From [Zimmermannella] faecalis ATCC 13722 (lineage in GTDB: Bacteria > Actinomycetota > Actinomycetes > Actinomycetales > Microbacteriaceae): DNA of 64,000 bases. Within the stretch, counting starts at the first letter, position 1. Each line of letters opens with the position of its first letter. Position numbers and translations under genes: made by a program. Shown here in pieces: positions 15,772 through 24,760 of the stretch. The notes beneath the pieces were generated by a model. It made no database searches, was not told the origin of the DNA, and was given only the letters and a program-made list of their open reading frames with translations. The DNA is taken from positions 124,001 to 188,000 of the forward strand of contig NZ_KB907077.1 of NCBI RefSeq assembly GCF_000381765.1, given 5' to 3'.

Positions 15772-16704
15772 CTACACCCGGCCGCGCGGCCCGCCGGAAT
15801 CTGCCTCGATCGCGGCGGCGAGCACACCGCTCAGCTGCGCCAGCGAAATGCTCGCGCGGCGCCCCGGCCCGGGCACGACCGCGAGCAGCGTGCGGGCGAA
15901 GGCGGGGTCGGCGATCGGCACGAGCGCGACGCCCGGCGGCGGCACCGACACCGCGAGCCGGGGCACGAGGCACACCGCGAGACGCGCGGCGACCATCGCG
16001 AGCATCACCTGCATGTCGTCGGTGCGAATCGACACCTCGGGCCGCAGGCCGGCCTCTTCGAACGTCGCCATGAGCAGCACATCCATGGGGTCGCGCTCGC
16101 TCGAGCCGAGCACCCAGGGCATGGTGTGCAGGCTGCGCAGCGCGTCGGTATCGAGCGACTCGGATGCGCTGAGGGGGTGATCGGTCGGCAGCGCGACGTG
16201 TAGTGGGTCGCGATACACCTCGGCGACCTCGAACTCGGGCCGCACCGCGAGCGCGATCGTCGGCACCGAATAGGCGAGCAGGGCGTCGAGCTCGCCGCGG
16301 TGCAGGTCGTCGAGCAGCTGCGGCACCTCCTTCAACACGACCTCGAGCTCGCGGCCCGCGCTCGTGACCCGCGCGACGATCTCGGGGAGCAGCGCGGCGG
16401 CGGTCGGGAAGGTGCCGAACCGCAGGGTCGTGCGGCCGGTGCGCTGCAGCTCGCGGGCATCCGCCACCGCCCGCTCGCACAGCGCGAGAATCTCGCCCCC
16501 GCGCTCAACGAGCAGCGCGCCGACCTCGGTCGGGGTGCTGCCGCGCGGTGTTCGATCGAGCACGGGCCCGCCGACGAGCTGCTCGAGGGCGTGCAGGTGG
16601 TAGTCGACGGTCGGCTGGCTCCAGCCGAGGTCGCGGGCCGCGCGCGTGACCGAGCCGGCCGTGTGCACGGCGCGCAGCGCCTGCAGCTGGCGTACGTCGA
16701 GCAT
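15772..16704 (-). CDS. LysR-family transcriptional regulator
   Basis: 310 residues. The N-terminal winged helix is LQALRAVHTAGSVTRAARDLGWSQPTVDYHLHALEQLVGG, then a linker helix and a periplasmic-binding-like effector domain (about 90-300: TLRFGTFPTAAALLPEIV, HVALPTDHPL, MLAMVAARLAVCLVPRLA). It is divergent from the decarboxylase-permease operon (117-bp spacer), the usual arrangement for a LysR activator, and may control that operon or the MFS gene downstream of it. The effector is unknown. Confidence 0.88.
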   Translation of the reverse strand: MLDVRQLQALRAVHTAGSVTRAARDLGWSQPTVDYHLHALEQLVGGPVLDRTPRGSTPTEVGALLVERGGEILALCERAVADARELQRTGRTTLRFGTFPTAAALLPEIVARVTSAGRELEVVLKEVPQLLDDLHRGELDALLAYSVPTIALAVRPEFEVAEVYRDPLHVALPTDHPLSASESLDTDALRSLHTMPWVLGSSERDPMDVLLMATFEEAGLRPEVSIRTDDMQVMLAMVAARLAVCLVPRLAVSVPPPGVALVPIADPAFARTLLAVVPGPGRRASISLAQLSGVLAAAIEADSGGPRGRV

Positions 16705-16821
16705 CCGAACCCCATCTCATACCACAGCTTTTGCTATGCGAAACACTACCAGTCAGCGTATGTGAGTCGGCAGGTATGTGTGGGATTCTGCCGGGCGCCC
16801 CACCGCACCAGACTTGGCCCC

Positions 16822-18381
16822 ATGTCGATCTCCGAACTCGCCCGCCCCACCCACCGCGACATCGACGCGACGACAGCGATCGCCGCGGCTCCGAGCGCGG
16901 CGCAGCGCACGACCCCCTACGCGGATGCGCTCGAGCGGCACGCGCGCCGGGTCTCGACTCAGCTCATGGTGCCGGGCCACGGCGGCACCGCCACGGGCGT
17001 GAGCGGGCGCCTCGCCGACTTCTTCGGGGAACGCCTGCTGCAGCTCGACGTGCCGATGCTCGTCGACGACGTCGACCTCGGCGACAACTCGCCCTACGAG
17101 CAGGCGCTCGCGCTCGCGGCCGAGGCCTGGGGTGCCCGACGCACCTGGTTCCTCACGAACGGCGCCTCGCAGGCGAACCGCACCGTCGCCCTCGCGCTGC
17201 GCGGGCTTGGCGAGGGCATCGTCATGCAGCGCAGCGTGCACTCGAGCTTCATCGACGGGATGCTCGTCGCCGACCTCGTGCCGACCTACGTCATGCCGAG
17301 CATCGACCACCGCCACGGCGTCGCGCACGGCATCACGGTCGCCGCGCTCACCGAGGCGCTCGAGCGCGCCGACGCGTCGGGCGTCACCCCGGCCGCCGTC
17401 TACGTCGTCTCGCCGAGCTACTTCGGCGCCGCCGCCGACCTGCGCGCGCTCGCCGACCTCGCCCACGCGCACGGGGTGCCGTTCATCGTCGACGGCGCGT
17501 GGGGGCCGCACTTCGGGTTCCACGAGCAGCTGCCCGCCTCGCCGATCGAGCTCGGCGCCGACCTCGTGATCTCGAGCACACACAAGCTCGCCGGCTCGCT
17601 CACGCAGTCGGCCATGCTCCACCTCGCCGAGGGTCCGTTCGCCGACGTCCTCGAGGCGCAGATCAACCGCGCGATGTCGATGACCGCGTCGACCTCGTCG
17701 TCGGCGCTCCTGCGGGCGTCGCTCGACATCGCCCGCCATGCGCTCGTCAACGGCCACGACCAGATCGGCGAGGCCATCGCCGCCGCGAACGCGTTCCGCG
17801 ACCGCGTGCGCGCCGACGGCCGCCTCGCCGTGCTCAGCGACGAGTTCGGCCGATTCGACGACATCGTCGACCTCGACCCGCTCCACATCGTCATCGACGT
17901 GTCGGTCGCCGGCCTCGGCGGCCACTGGGTGCGGCAGGAGCTCATCGATCGCCACGCGCTCTTCTTCGAGATGTCGACCGCGACGTCGATCGTCGCGATC
18001 GTCGGCGCGGGCAAGGTGCCCGACTACGCGGCCGTGTTTGACGCGCTCATCGACGTCATCACGTCGCCCCGCGCCGACCGGGTGCGCGGCGAGACCCCGG
18101 TCGCGTTCCCGACGCTGCCCGACCCCGGCGCGCTGCGCCGCACGGCACGGCAGGCATACTTCGCCGAGTCGGAGGTCGTCGACGCGAGCCGCGCGATCGG
18201 CCGCGTGTCGGCCGACACCCTCGCCGCGTATCCGCCCGGCATCCCGAATGTGATTCCGGGCGAAGAGATCACGGCCGAAACGGTCGCGTTCTTGCAGGCC
18301 GTCGCCGCCTCGCCGACCGGCCACGTGCGCGGGGCGATCGACCCCGGCGTGCAGCGGATGCGCGTGCTTCGCACCAACTAG
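16822..18381 (+). CDS. PLP-dependent basic amino-acid (Orn/Lys/Arg) decarboxylase
   Basis: 519 residues, fold-type I. The cofactor-binding sequence is FIVDGAWGPHFGF (Asp224 to the pyridine nitrogen) and SSTHKLAGSLTQSAML (Lys255 forms the Schiff base); MVPGHGGTATG and LTNGASQANR are family landmarks. The C-terminal part (about 400-519) matches the Orn/Lys/Arg decarboxylase tail, including PPGIPNVIPGE. It is shorter than the E. coli acid-inducible enzymes because it lacks the N-terminal wing domain, like Gram-positive SpeA/Cad-type enzymes. The next gene is an amino-acid permease 48 bp on, suggesting uptake and decarboxylation of lysine, ornithine or arginine. No clear Shine-Dalgarno sequence precedes the ATG. 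Confidence 0.85.
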   Translation: MSISELARPTHRDIDATTAIAAAPSAAQRTTPYADALERHARRVSTQLMVPGHGGTATGVSGRLADFFGERLLQLDVPMLVDDVDLGDNSPYEQALALAAEAWGARRTWFLTNGASQANRTVALALRGLGEGIVMQRSVHSSFIDGMLVADLVPTYVMPSIDHRHGVAHGITVAALTEALERADASGVTPAAVYVVSPSYFGAAADLRALADLAHAHGVPFIVDGAWGPHFGFHEQLPASPIELGADLVISSTHKLAGSLTQSAMLHLAEGPFADVLEAQINRAMSMTASTSSSALLRASLDIARHALVNGHDQIGEAIAAANAFRDRVRADGRLAVLSDEFGRFDDIVDLDPLHIVIDVSVAGLGGHWVRQELIDRHALFFEMSTATSIVAIVGAGKVPDYAAVFDALIDVITSPRADRVRGETPVAFPTLPDPGALRRTARQAYFAESEVVDASRAIGRVSADTLAAYPPGIPNVIPGEEITAETVAFLQAVAASPTGHVRGAIDPGVQRMRVLRTN

Positions 18382-18429
18382 CGCCGCGCGGCGGCCCACC
18401 GACAACGAAGTCTGGAGAAGAATAGAACG

Positions 18430-19923
18430 ATGCCTCGATCGACGCTCGCGCAACAGCTGTTTCGGGTAAAGCCCGTTCCCGCCGAACCCGAAACCAGCAC
18501 GGGGCTCTTACCGCGCAGCATCGGGCTGCTGCAGCTCACGTTCATGGGCGTCGGCGCGACGGTCGGCACCGGCATCTTCTTCATTCTCTCGGAGGTCGTG
18601 CCGATCGCCGGCCCGGCCGCGATCTGGTCGTTCGTCATTGCGGGCGCCGTCGCCGGACTCTCGGCGCTCTGCTACGCCGAGCTCTCGAGCAGCGTGCCGG
18701 TCGCGGGCTCGTCGTACAGCTACGCGTACTCGACCCTCGGCGAGCTGCCCGCGATGGGCGTCGCCGCCTGCCTGCTGCTCGAATACGGGGTCTCGGCCGC
18801 CGCCGTCGCGGTCGGCTGGTCGCAGTACGTGAACCAGCTGCTCATGAACCTCTTCGGGTTCGAGCTGCCGCAGGCCATCGCCGCCGCGCCCGATGAGGGC
18901 GGCGTCGTCAACCTGCCCGCCGTGATCCTCGTCGCGATGTGTATGTTCCTGCTCATTCGCGGCACCTCGGAGTCGGCGATCGCGAACACGATCATGGTCG
19001 CGCTGAAGCTCGCCGTGCTCGGGTTCTTCGCCGCGATCGCGATCACCGGCTGGAGCATCGACAACTTCGCCGAGTTCGCGCCGTTCGGGTTCTCGGGCGT
19101 CATGACCGGCGCCGGCATCGTCTTCTTCTCGTACGTCGGCCTCGACGCGGTGTCGACCACGGGCGAAGAGGCGAAGAACCCCCGCCGCAACCTTCCGATC
19201 GCGATCATCGCCGCGCTCGTCATCGTCACCGCCGTCTACCTCATGGTCGTCATCACCGCCCTCGGCGCGCAGCCAGCGGCCGAGTTCGCCGATCAGTCGG
19301 CCGGCCTCGCGGTGATCCTCGAACAGATCGTCGGCGCCTCGTGGCCCGGCACTGTGCTCGCGGTCGGCGCCGTCATCTCGATCTTCTCGGTGACGCTCGT
19401 CGTGCTCTACGGCCAGACGCGCATCCTCTACGCGATGTCGCGTGACGGCATGGCCCCGCGCATCTTCGGGCGCGTGAACAAGCGCACCGGCACCCCGATC
19501 GCCAACACCGTCATCGTCGGCGTCGCCGTCGCGCTGCTCGCCGGCGTGATTCCCATCAACTTCCTCGCCGAGATGACGAGCATCGGCACGCTCATGGCGT
19601 TCCTCGTCGTCGCAATCGCGGTCATGGTGCTGCGCCGCCGCGAGCCCGGCCTCGACCGCAAGCTCCGTCTGCCGCTGCATCCGCTCGTGCCGGTGCTCAC
19701 CGTCATCGGCTGCGTCTGGATCATCAAAGACCTGCGGCCCATCACGATCCTCATGTTCGCGCTGTGGACCGCCGTCGTGCTCGTTTGGTACTTCGTCGCA
19801 GGGCGCAAGCAGTCGGTGCTCGGCAAGCAGATCGACACCGGGCTCATCGTGCTCGTCGGCCCGGGCAAGTATCGCGACGGCGACGCCGCCCGCGCCGAAG
19901 CGGCCGCGGAGACGCGGGTATGA
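18430..19923 (+). CDS. APC-family amino-acid permease (cationic amino-acid type)
   Basis: 497 residues, about twelve to fourteen membrane helices. The first helix has GVGATVGTGIFFILSEVV, the APC substrate/Na+-site glycine motif, then GAVAGLSALCYAELSSSVPVAGSSYSYAYSTLGELPA, characteristic of the cationic amino-acid transporter (CAT) branch; FFSYVGLDAVSTTGEEAKNPRRNLP is the helix 6 region. It sits between two basic amino-acid decarboxylases and overlaps the second by 4 bp, implying lysine, ornithine, arginine or a diamine as cargo (inference). The cytoplasmic C-terminus is Ala/Glu-rich. Confidence 0.88.
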   Translation: MPRSTLAQQLFRVKPVPAEPETSTGLLPRSIGLLQLTFMGVGATVGTGIFFILSEVVPIAGPAAIWSFVIAGAVAGLSALCYAELSSSVPVAGSSYSYAYSTLGELPAMGVAACLLLEYGVSAAAVAVGWSQYVNQLLMNLFGFELPQAIAAAPDEGGVVNLPAVILVAMCMFLLIRGTSESAIANTIMVALKLAVLGFFAAIAITGWSIDNFAEFAPFGFSGVMTGAGIVFFSYVGLDAVSTTGEEAKNPRRNLPIAIIAALVIVTAVYLMVVITALGAQPAAEFADQSAGLAVILEQIVGASWPGTVLAVGAVISIFSVTLVVLYGQTRILYAMSRDGMAPRIFGRVNKRTGTPIANTVIVGVAVALLAGVIPINFLAEMTSIGTLMAFLVVAIAVMVLRRREPGLDRKLRLPLHPLVPVLTVIGCVWIIKDLRPITILMFALWTAVVLVWYFVAGRKQSVLGKQIDTGLIVLVGPGKYRDGDAARAEAAAETRV

Positions 19924-21221
19924 CGGCGGAGCAGCACCTGACGGGGGAGCGGCCCCTCGGCTCGGTGTCGGCGGCCCTCGCGACCGTCTTCCCCGAGTCC
20001 TCGACCGTGACGGCCGACGGCACGCTCGCGATCGGCGGGGTGCCCGCGACCGAACTCGCCGACCGCTTCGGCACGCCCCTGTACGCGTACGACGAGGCTG
20101 GCATTCGCCGCCAGCTGCGGCGCTACCTCGACGGGTTCGCCGCGCGCCGACCGGGCTCGAAGGTGCTGTTCGCGTCGAAGTCGTTCCCCGCCGTCGCGAT
20201 GTACCGTCTCGCGGCCGAAGAGGGCGCGATGATCGACGTCGCCGGCGGCGGCGAGCTCGAGTTCGCGCTGCGCGCCGGGGTGGATCCCGCGCACATCTAC
20301 TACCACGGCAACGCGAAGACGACGGCCGAGCTCGCGCGGGCGATCGAGGTCGGCGTCGGCACGATCATCGTCGACAACGAGGATGAGCTCGACCGGCTCG
20401 AGCGGCTGCTGACCGCGCCCCAGCAGCTCCTGTTGCGCATCCGCCCCGGCATCGAGGCGGCGACGCACGCCTCGCAGGCGACCGGCGGCGACGACTCGAA
20501 GTTCGGCCTGCCGCTCGCGCAGGCACACCGCGCGATCGAGCGGATGCGCGCGCATCCGCTCATGGACCTCCGCGGCGTGCACGTGCACATCGGCTCGCAG
20601 ATTCTCGACGTGGCGCAGTTCGGCGAGGCGGTCGAGCGGGTCGCGCAGCTCGGCGAGTTTGAGGTGTACGACCTCGGCGGCGGGCTCGGGGTCGCCTACA
20701 CGCCGGCCGACCGCGCGCCCGAAATCGACGACTACCTCGACACCCTCATCGAGGCGGCGAACGCGCACCTGCCGCGGTCGGCGACGCTGCTCATCGAGCC
20801 GGGGCGGTCGGTGGTCGCCCGCGCCGGCGTGACGCTCTACCGCGTCGTGAGCGTGAAACACACCGGGCGCACGTTCGTCGCGGTCGACGGCGGGCTCGCC
20901 GACGAGCTCGACGCGGCCCTCGCCGACCAGGTGTTCACCCCGGTGGTCGCGAATCGAATGCGCGACGACGCGAGCCTCGAGGCCCAGCTGGTCGGGCGGC
21001 AGTGCGAGTCGGGGGATCTGCTCGTCGACCGTGCCCAGCTCGCGCCGGCACGGGTCGACGATGTGATCGCGCTCGCGGCGACCGGCGCGTACGGCTACAC
21101 GTTCGCGAACAACTACAACGGCGCGCGCAAGCCCGCGGTCGTGTTCGTGCGCGACGGCGTGGCCCGCGAGGTCGTACGCCGCGAGACCTACGACGACATG
21201 CTCGCGACCCAGGTGGGGTAG
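19920..21221 (+). CDS. lysA: diaminopimelate decarboxylase-like, fold-type III PLP enzyme
   Basis: 433 residues. The alanine-racemase-like barrel has the PLP lysine in LFASKSFPAVAM (Lys87), GDDSKFGLPL, VHVHIGSQILD and LLIEPGRSVVARAG; the C-terminal domain has GRQCESGDLLVD and AYGYTFANNYNG. These match LysA, which makes lysine from meso-diaminopimelate. It is coupled (ATGA overlap) to an amino-acid permease rather than to lysine-biosynthesis genes, so it may be a catabolic or specialised paralogue feeding the upstream decarboxylase; that is inference. Related ornithine or carboxynorspermidine decarboxylases of the same fold cannot be excluded. Confidence 0.8.
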   Translation: MTAEQHLTGERPLGSVSAALATVFPESSTVTADGTLAIGGVPATELADRFGTPLYAYDEAGIRRQLRRYLDGFAARRPGSKVLFASKSFPAVAMYRLAAEEGAMIDVAGGGELEFALRAGVDPAHIYYHGNAKTTAELARAIEVGVGTIIVDNEDELDRLERLLTAPQQLLLRIRPGIEAATHASQATGGDDSKFGLPLAQAHRAIERMRAHPLMDLRGVHVHIGSQILDVAQFGEAVERVAQLGEFEVYDLGGGLGVAYTPADRAPEIDDYLDTLIEAANAHLPRSATLLIEPGRSVVARAGVTLYRVVSVKHTGRTFVAVDGGLADELDAALADQVFTPVVANRMRDDASLEAQLVGRQCESGDLLVDRAQLAPARVDDVIALAATGAYGYTFANNYNGARKPAVVFVRDGVAREVVRRETYDDMLATQVG

Positions 21222-21228
21222 GGGCCCG

Positions 21229-22110
21229 TCAGCCTGCGGAGTGCGGCGCGAAGCCGAGGTGGGTCGAGATGCGCTCGGCCGACTCGGCGACGTAGGTGCC
21301 GAGCTGCTGCAGCCGCGACACCATGCGGGTGCGCGGGCCGCTCACGTTGAGGGCCGCGATGACGTGGCCCGTGAAGTCGCGGATCGGCGCCGACGCCGCG
21401 ACTACGCCCGACTCGAGCTCCTCGTCAGACAGCGCGAAGCCCTGCTGGCGAATCGTCGCGATCTGCGAAAGCAGGCTCTCGAGGTCGCGCACGAGCACGC
21501 GGTCGTGCTTCGGCTCGTCGAGAATCGGGTAGAGGGCGCGCGGGTCGTCGTCGAGCACGGGCTTGTCGGTGCCGTGTTCGGCGTACCAGCGGGTGATGGA
21601 TGCGGTGTCCCAGTCGCTGAGCAGCACGCGGCCCGAGGGGGTGCGCCAGGCCGAGGTCGTGACGCCCTCCCAGCCGTTCGTGCGGATCTGGTGCGGGCTG
21701 AGCTCACTCGCGATCGTGAGCACGTTGCCGCCGCGGAGCACGCAGAGGTGGCTCGTCTCGCCGGTCGCGAGGGCAATCTGGCGCAGGGCGGGGCGCATGC
21801 GCTGCGAGAGCGCGGTTTCGACCGAGCGGCTCGCCATCGCGAATAGCTGCGGCCCGAGCGCGTAGGTGCGTGACTCGTCGTTGCGCTCGACGAAGCCGAA
21901 GTCGGCGAGCGTCGCGAGCGCGCGCGAGATGGCGCCCTTGTCGCGGCCCGTCGACTGTGCGATTGCGGTGACGCTGAGGCCGGTCTCGTCGCGCGCCTCG
22001 GGCGACGAGAGCAGCTCGAGAATTTCGAGGTCGCGGGCGAGCCCGGAGCTGTTGCGGCGCCCGCCGGTGGATGTGCTTGCCATGGCGACATCCAAACATG
22101 GTGTTGCCAT
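21229..22110 (-). CDS. IclR-family transcriptional regulator
   Basis: 293 residues. The winged helix spans about 25-90 (LARDLEILELL... LSVTAIAQSTGRDKGAISRALATLADFGFVERN) and the GAF-like effector domain about 100-285 (SHLCVLRGGNVLTIASEL, GFALSDEELESGVVAASAPIRDFTGHVIAALNVSGP). A TAACTAT -10 about nine bases before the ATG at 22110 favours that start; an in-frame ATG at 22083 with a weak GGA is the alternative. Divergent from the OpuC-type operon across about 100 bp, it is the natural candidate regulator of that operon. It is convergent with lysA. Confidence 0.85.
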   Translation of the reverse strand: MATPCLDVAMASTSTGGRRNSSGLARDLEILELLSSPEARDETGLSVTAIAQSTGRDKGAISRALATLADFGFVERNDESRTYALGPQLFAMASRSVETALSQRMRPALRQIALATGETSHLCVLRGGNVLTIASELSPHQIRTNGWEGVTTSAWRTPSGRVLLSDWDTASITRWYAEHGTDKPVLDDDPRALYPILDEPKHDRVLVRDLESLLSQIATIRQQGFALSDEELESGVVAASAPIRDFTGHVIAALNVSGPRTRMVSRLQQLGTYVAESAERISTHLGFAPHSAG

Positions 22111-22114
22111 AGTT

Positions 22115-22128
22115 ACAACGCTCGTTGT
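22115..22128. promoter_or_regulatory. candidate IclR operator
   Basis: Dyad ACAACG-CT-CGTTGT in the IclR/OpuC intergenic region, immediately upstream of the minus-strand -10 of the iclR gene. No second copy was seen in the window. Confidence 0.4.
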
Positions 22129-22212
22129 TGATATGAACCCCTGCTGCTAATTTTTGAGACATCAGCATTCGTGCGCCGGCGCACACTCTCAACGACGAGA
22201 ACGGGGTGCTCT

Positions 22213-22875
22213 ATGAGCGGATTTACCTTCGAGAAGTTGCTCAACTTTCTCGAGTCACGGTGGGCAGACATCCTGCTGCTCATCGGTGAGCACTTCGCGG
22301 TGACGCTGCTGTCGGTCGGCATCGCGTTCATCGTCGGCATGACGATCGGGATTCTCGTGTGGCAGCAGCCGTTCTGGCGCGAACTGTCGATCTCGACCTC
22401 GGCCATTCTCATGACCGTGCCGTCACTTGCGGTGCTCGCGCTGCTGAGCCCCGTGCTCGGCCTTGGCTGGGGCCCGACGATCGTCGCGCTCGTGATCTAC
22501 GCGCTCCTCCCGATCATCCGGAACACGGCGGTTGGCCTCCGCGAGGTGCCACCCGCAATTCTCGAGTCGGCCCGCGGCGTGGGTATGAGCGGGCCGCGCA
22601 CGCTCCTCACCGTGCAGCTTCCGCTCGCGTGGCCCGTCATTCTCACGGGCGCCCGCGTCGCGACCCAGCTCGCCGTCGGCATCGCGGCAATCGCGGCGTA
22701 CGTCGCCGGCCCCGGGCTCGGTCAGTACATCTTCCGCGGCCTCTCGACGCTCGGCTCGGCGCACGCGCTGAACTACGCCCTCGTCGGCACCGTCGCCACG
22801 ATCATCGTCGCGCTCATTCTCGATGGCGCGTTCACCATCCTCATTCGATTCACCACTTCGAAGGGCCTCAAATGA
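22213..22875 (+). CDS. glycine betaine/osmolyte-type ABC transporter permease (OpuCB-like)
   Basis: 220 residues, five to six membrane helices. LLIGEHFAVTLLSVGIAFIVGMTIGILVW starts the transmembrane core, and LLPIIRNTAVGLREVPPAILESARGVGMS is the EAA-type loop characteristic of OpuC/YehW permeases (IRNTxxGL, ARGxGMS). First gene of the operon, it overlaps the ATPase by 4 bp. Typical cargo of the family is glycine betaine, choline, carnitine or proline; the downstream enzymes point to something that is then oxidised and phosphorylated. Confidence 0.88.
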   Translation: MSGFTFEKLLNFLESRWADILLLIGEHFAVTLLSVGIAFIVGMTIGILVWQQPFWRELSISTSAILMTVPSLAVLALLSPVLGLGWGPTIVALVIYALLPIIRNTAVGLREVPPAILESARGVGMSGPRTLLTVQLPLAWPVILTGARVATQLAVGIAAIAAYVAGPGLGQYIFRGLSTLGSAHALNYALVGTVATIIVALILDGAFTILIRFTTSKGLK

Positions 22876-23897
22876 CCTCCACCTCGAATGCGGCCGTGCT
22901 CGACCGCCTCGCGTCTTCGGAAGGCGCCATCGACATCGAACTCGACCAGGTTACGAAGGTGTACCCGGGCCAGGAGTCGGCGGCCGTCAACGAGTTCTCG
23001 ATGCACGTGAACCCCGGCGAACTCGTCGTGTTCGTCGGCCCGAGTGGCTGCGGCAAGACGACCACGATGAAGATGATCAACCGCATCATCGAGCCGACCT
23101 CGGGCTCGATCAAGGTTGGCGGCCACGACGTGCTCTCGCTCAACCCGAACGAGCTGCGGCGCCACATCGGCTACGTGATTCAGCAGATCGGCCTGTTCCC
23201 ACACATGACGATCGCCGAGAACATCGGCATCGTGCCGAAGCTGCTCGGCTGGTCGAAGTCGAAGATCGCCGACCGGGTCGAGGAGTTGCTCGCGACCGTC
23301 GAGCTCGACCCGGGCACGTTCGCCGGCCGCTACCCGCGCCAGCTCTCGGGCGGCCAGCAGCAGCGCATCGGCGTCGCCCGGGCGCTCGCGGCCGACCCAC
23401 CCATCATGCTCATGGACGAGCCGTTCGGCGCGACCGACCCGATCACCCGCGAGCGGCTGCAGTCGGAGTTCCTCGACATTCAGGCGAGCATCGGTAAGAC
23501 GATCATCTTCGTGACGCACGACTTCGAGGAGGCGATTCGCCTCGGCGACCGCATCGCGGTGCTCGGCCAGCGCAGCAAGATCGAGCAGTTCGATACGCCC
23601 GCCGAGATCCTCGCCCGGCCCGCGAACGAGTACGTCTCGTCGTTCATCGGCCACGGCGCCGCCCTCAAACGGCTCGCGCTCATCCCGCTCTCACGCGTTC
23701 GGCTCGCGCCGGCGCGCCCCGAGGCGGCGGCGACGGTGGATGCGCAACTCACCCTGCGCGACGCCCTCGACACGCTCGTGGTCACCGGCTCGCCGGCCGT
23801 CAACGTGACCCGAGACGGCGCGACGATCGGCTCGATCGACTTCGCCGCCGTGTCGACCGAACTCCGCGGCACGACCCAGTCGCCGGGCGGTGAGTGA
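22872..23897 (+). CDS. osmolyte-type ABC transporter ATP-binding protein (OpuCA/ProV-like)
   Basis: 341 residues: Walker [22 protein letters not shown]-loop [18 protein letters not shown], signature [15 protein letters not shown], Walker [17 protein letters not shown] and H-loop [10 protein letters not shown]. The GATDP in place of GALDP is characteristic of OpuCA-type ATPases. After residue 260 there is a shortened regulatory extension (about 80 residues) resembling one CBS-like half ([23 protein letters not shown]); canonical OpuCA has two CBS domains, so osmotic gating may be reduced or absent. Overlaps both neighbouring permease genes. Confidence 0.9.
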   Translation: MTSTSNAAVLDRLASSEGAIDIELDQVTKVYPGQESAAVNEFSMHVNPGELVVFVGPSGCGKTTTMKMINRIIEPTSGSIKVGGHDVLSLNPNELRRHIGYVIQQIGLFPHMTIAENIGIVPKLLGWSKSKIADRVEELLATVELDPGTFAGRYPRQLSGGQQQRIGVARALAADPPIMLMDEPFGATDPITRERLQSEFLDIQASIGKTIIFVTHDFEEAIRLGDRIAVLGQRSKIEQFDTPAEILARPANEYVSSFIGHGAALKRLALIPLSRVRLAPARPEAAATVDAQLTLRDALDTLVVTGSPAVNVTRDGATIGSIDFAAVSTELRGTTQSPGGE

Positions 23898-24699
23898 CGT
23901 GTCGACCACCGTGGAAAGCCCGACGACGGCACTCCTGCTGTCGCAGTCGAAGCCGCCAGCGCGCCGGGGCCGAGTGTTCAAGAAGCTCATCCCGCTGATC
24001 GTGATCGCCGTCGGGCTGCTCGCGCTCTGGCTGTGGATCTCGTCGCTCGAGCTCGACTCGATCGAGCAGCGCACCCTCAATGCGAGCTACATCGCCGCCC
24101 GTATTCGGGAGCACCTCGTGCTCGCGATCGCCGCATCGGTGCTCGTCGCCGTGCTCGCGATTCCTGCCGGCATTCTCGTGAGCCGCACGCGCTCGAAGAT
24201 CGTGCGGGGCATCATCATCGGCATTGCGAACATCGGCCAGGCCACCCCGGCCGTCGGCCTCGTGATTCTGCTCGCGATCTGGTGGCAGACGGGCTTCGTC
24301 ACGGCCCTTATCGCCCTCGTCGCCTACTCGTTCCTGCCAGTGCTGCGAAACACGATGACCGGCCTCGAGCAGGTCGACCCGAACATCAAGGAGGCGGCGC
24401 GGGGCATGGGTATGCGCCCGGCGCAGGTGCTCTTCAAAGTCGAGCTCCCGCTCGCGGTGCCGGTGATTCTCGCGGGCCTGCGCACCGCCCTCGTCTTCGC
24501 GGTCGGGGTCGCGACCGTCGCGACCTTCATCAACGCGGGCGGGCTCGGCGACATGATCGTCAACGGCCTCAAGCTCCAGCGCTTCCCCGTGCTGCTCACC
24601 GGCGCGGTGCTCGTCGCCGCGATCGCCATCCTCATCGACTGGGTCGCCGGCCTTGTCGAAGACTTCGTCACCCCCGGCGACGCATCGCTGCGCCGCTAA
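23890..24699 (+). CDS. second osmolyte-type ABC permease (OpuCD-like)
   Basis: 269 residues from GTG at 23890 (an in-frame GTG at 23899 is an alternative). After a cytoplasmic N-terminus come six membrane helices; the EAA loop is LPVLRNTMTGLEQVDPNIKEAARGMGM, matching OpuCD/ProW. KVELPLAVPVILAGLRTALVFAVGVATVATFINAGGLGDMI is the conserved C-terminal half. A permease-ATPase-permease-binding protein order is that of Bacillus OpuC. It overlaps the ATPase gene by 8 bp. Confidence 0.88.
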   Translation: MSDVSTTVESPTTALLLSQSKPPARRGRVFKKLIPLIVIAVGLLALWLWISSLELDSIEQRTLNASYIAARIREHLVLAIAASVLVAVLAIPAGILVSRTRSKIVRGIIIGIANIGQATPAVGLVILLAIWWQTGFVTALIALVAYSFLPVLRNTMTGLEQVDPNIKEAARGMGMRPAQVLFKVELPLAVPVILAGLRTALVFAVGVATVATFINAGGLGDMIVNGLKLQRFPVLLTGAVLVAAIAILIDWVAGLVEDFVTPGDASLRR

Positions 24700-24760
24700 C
24701 CATCCTTATCCCTCACCCTCACTCACACCCGCCGCCCGTCGGCCGTTGAAAGGACCCCTC

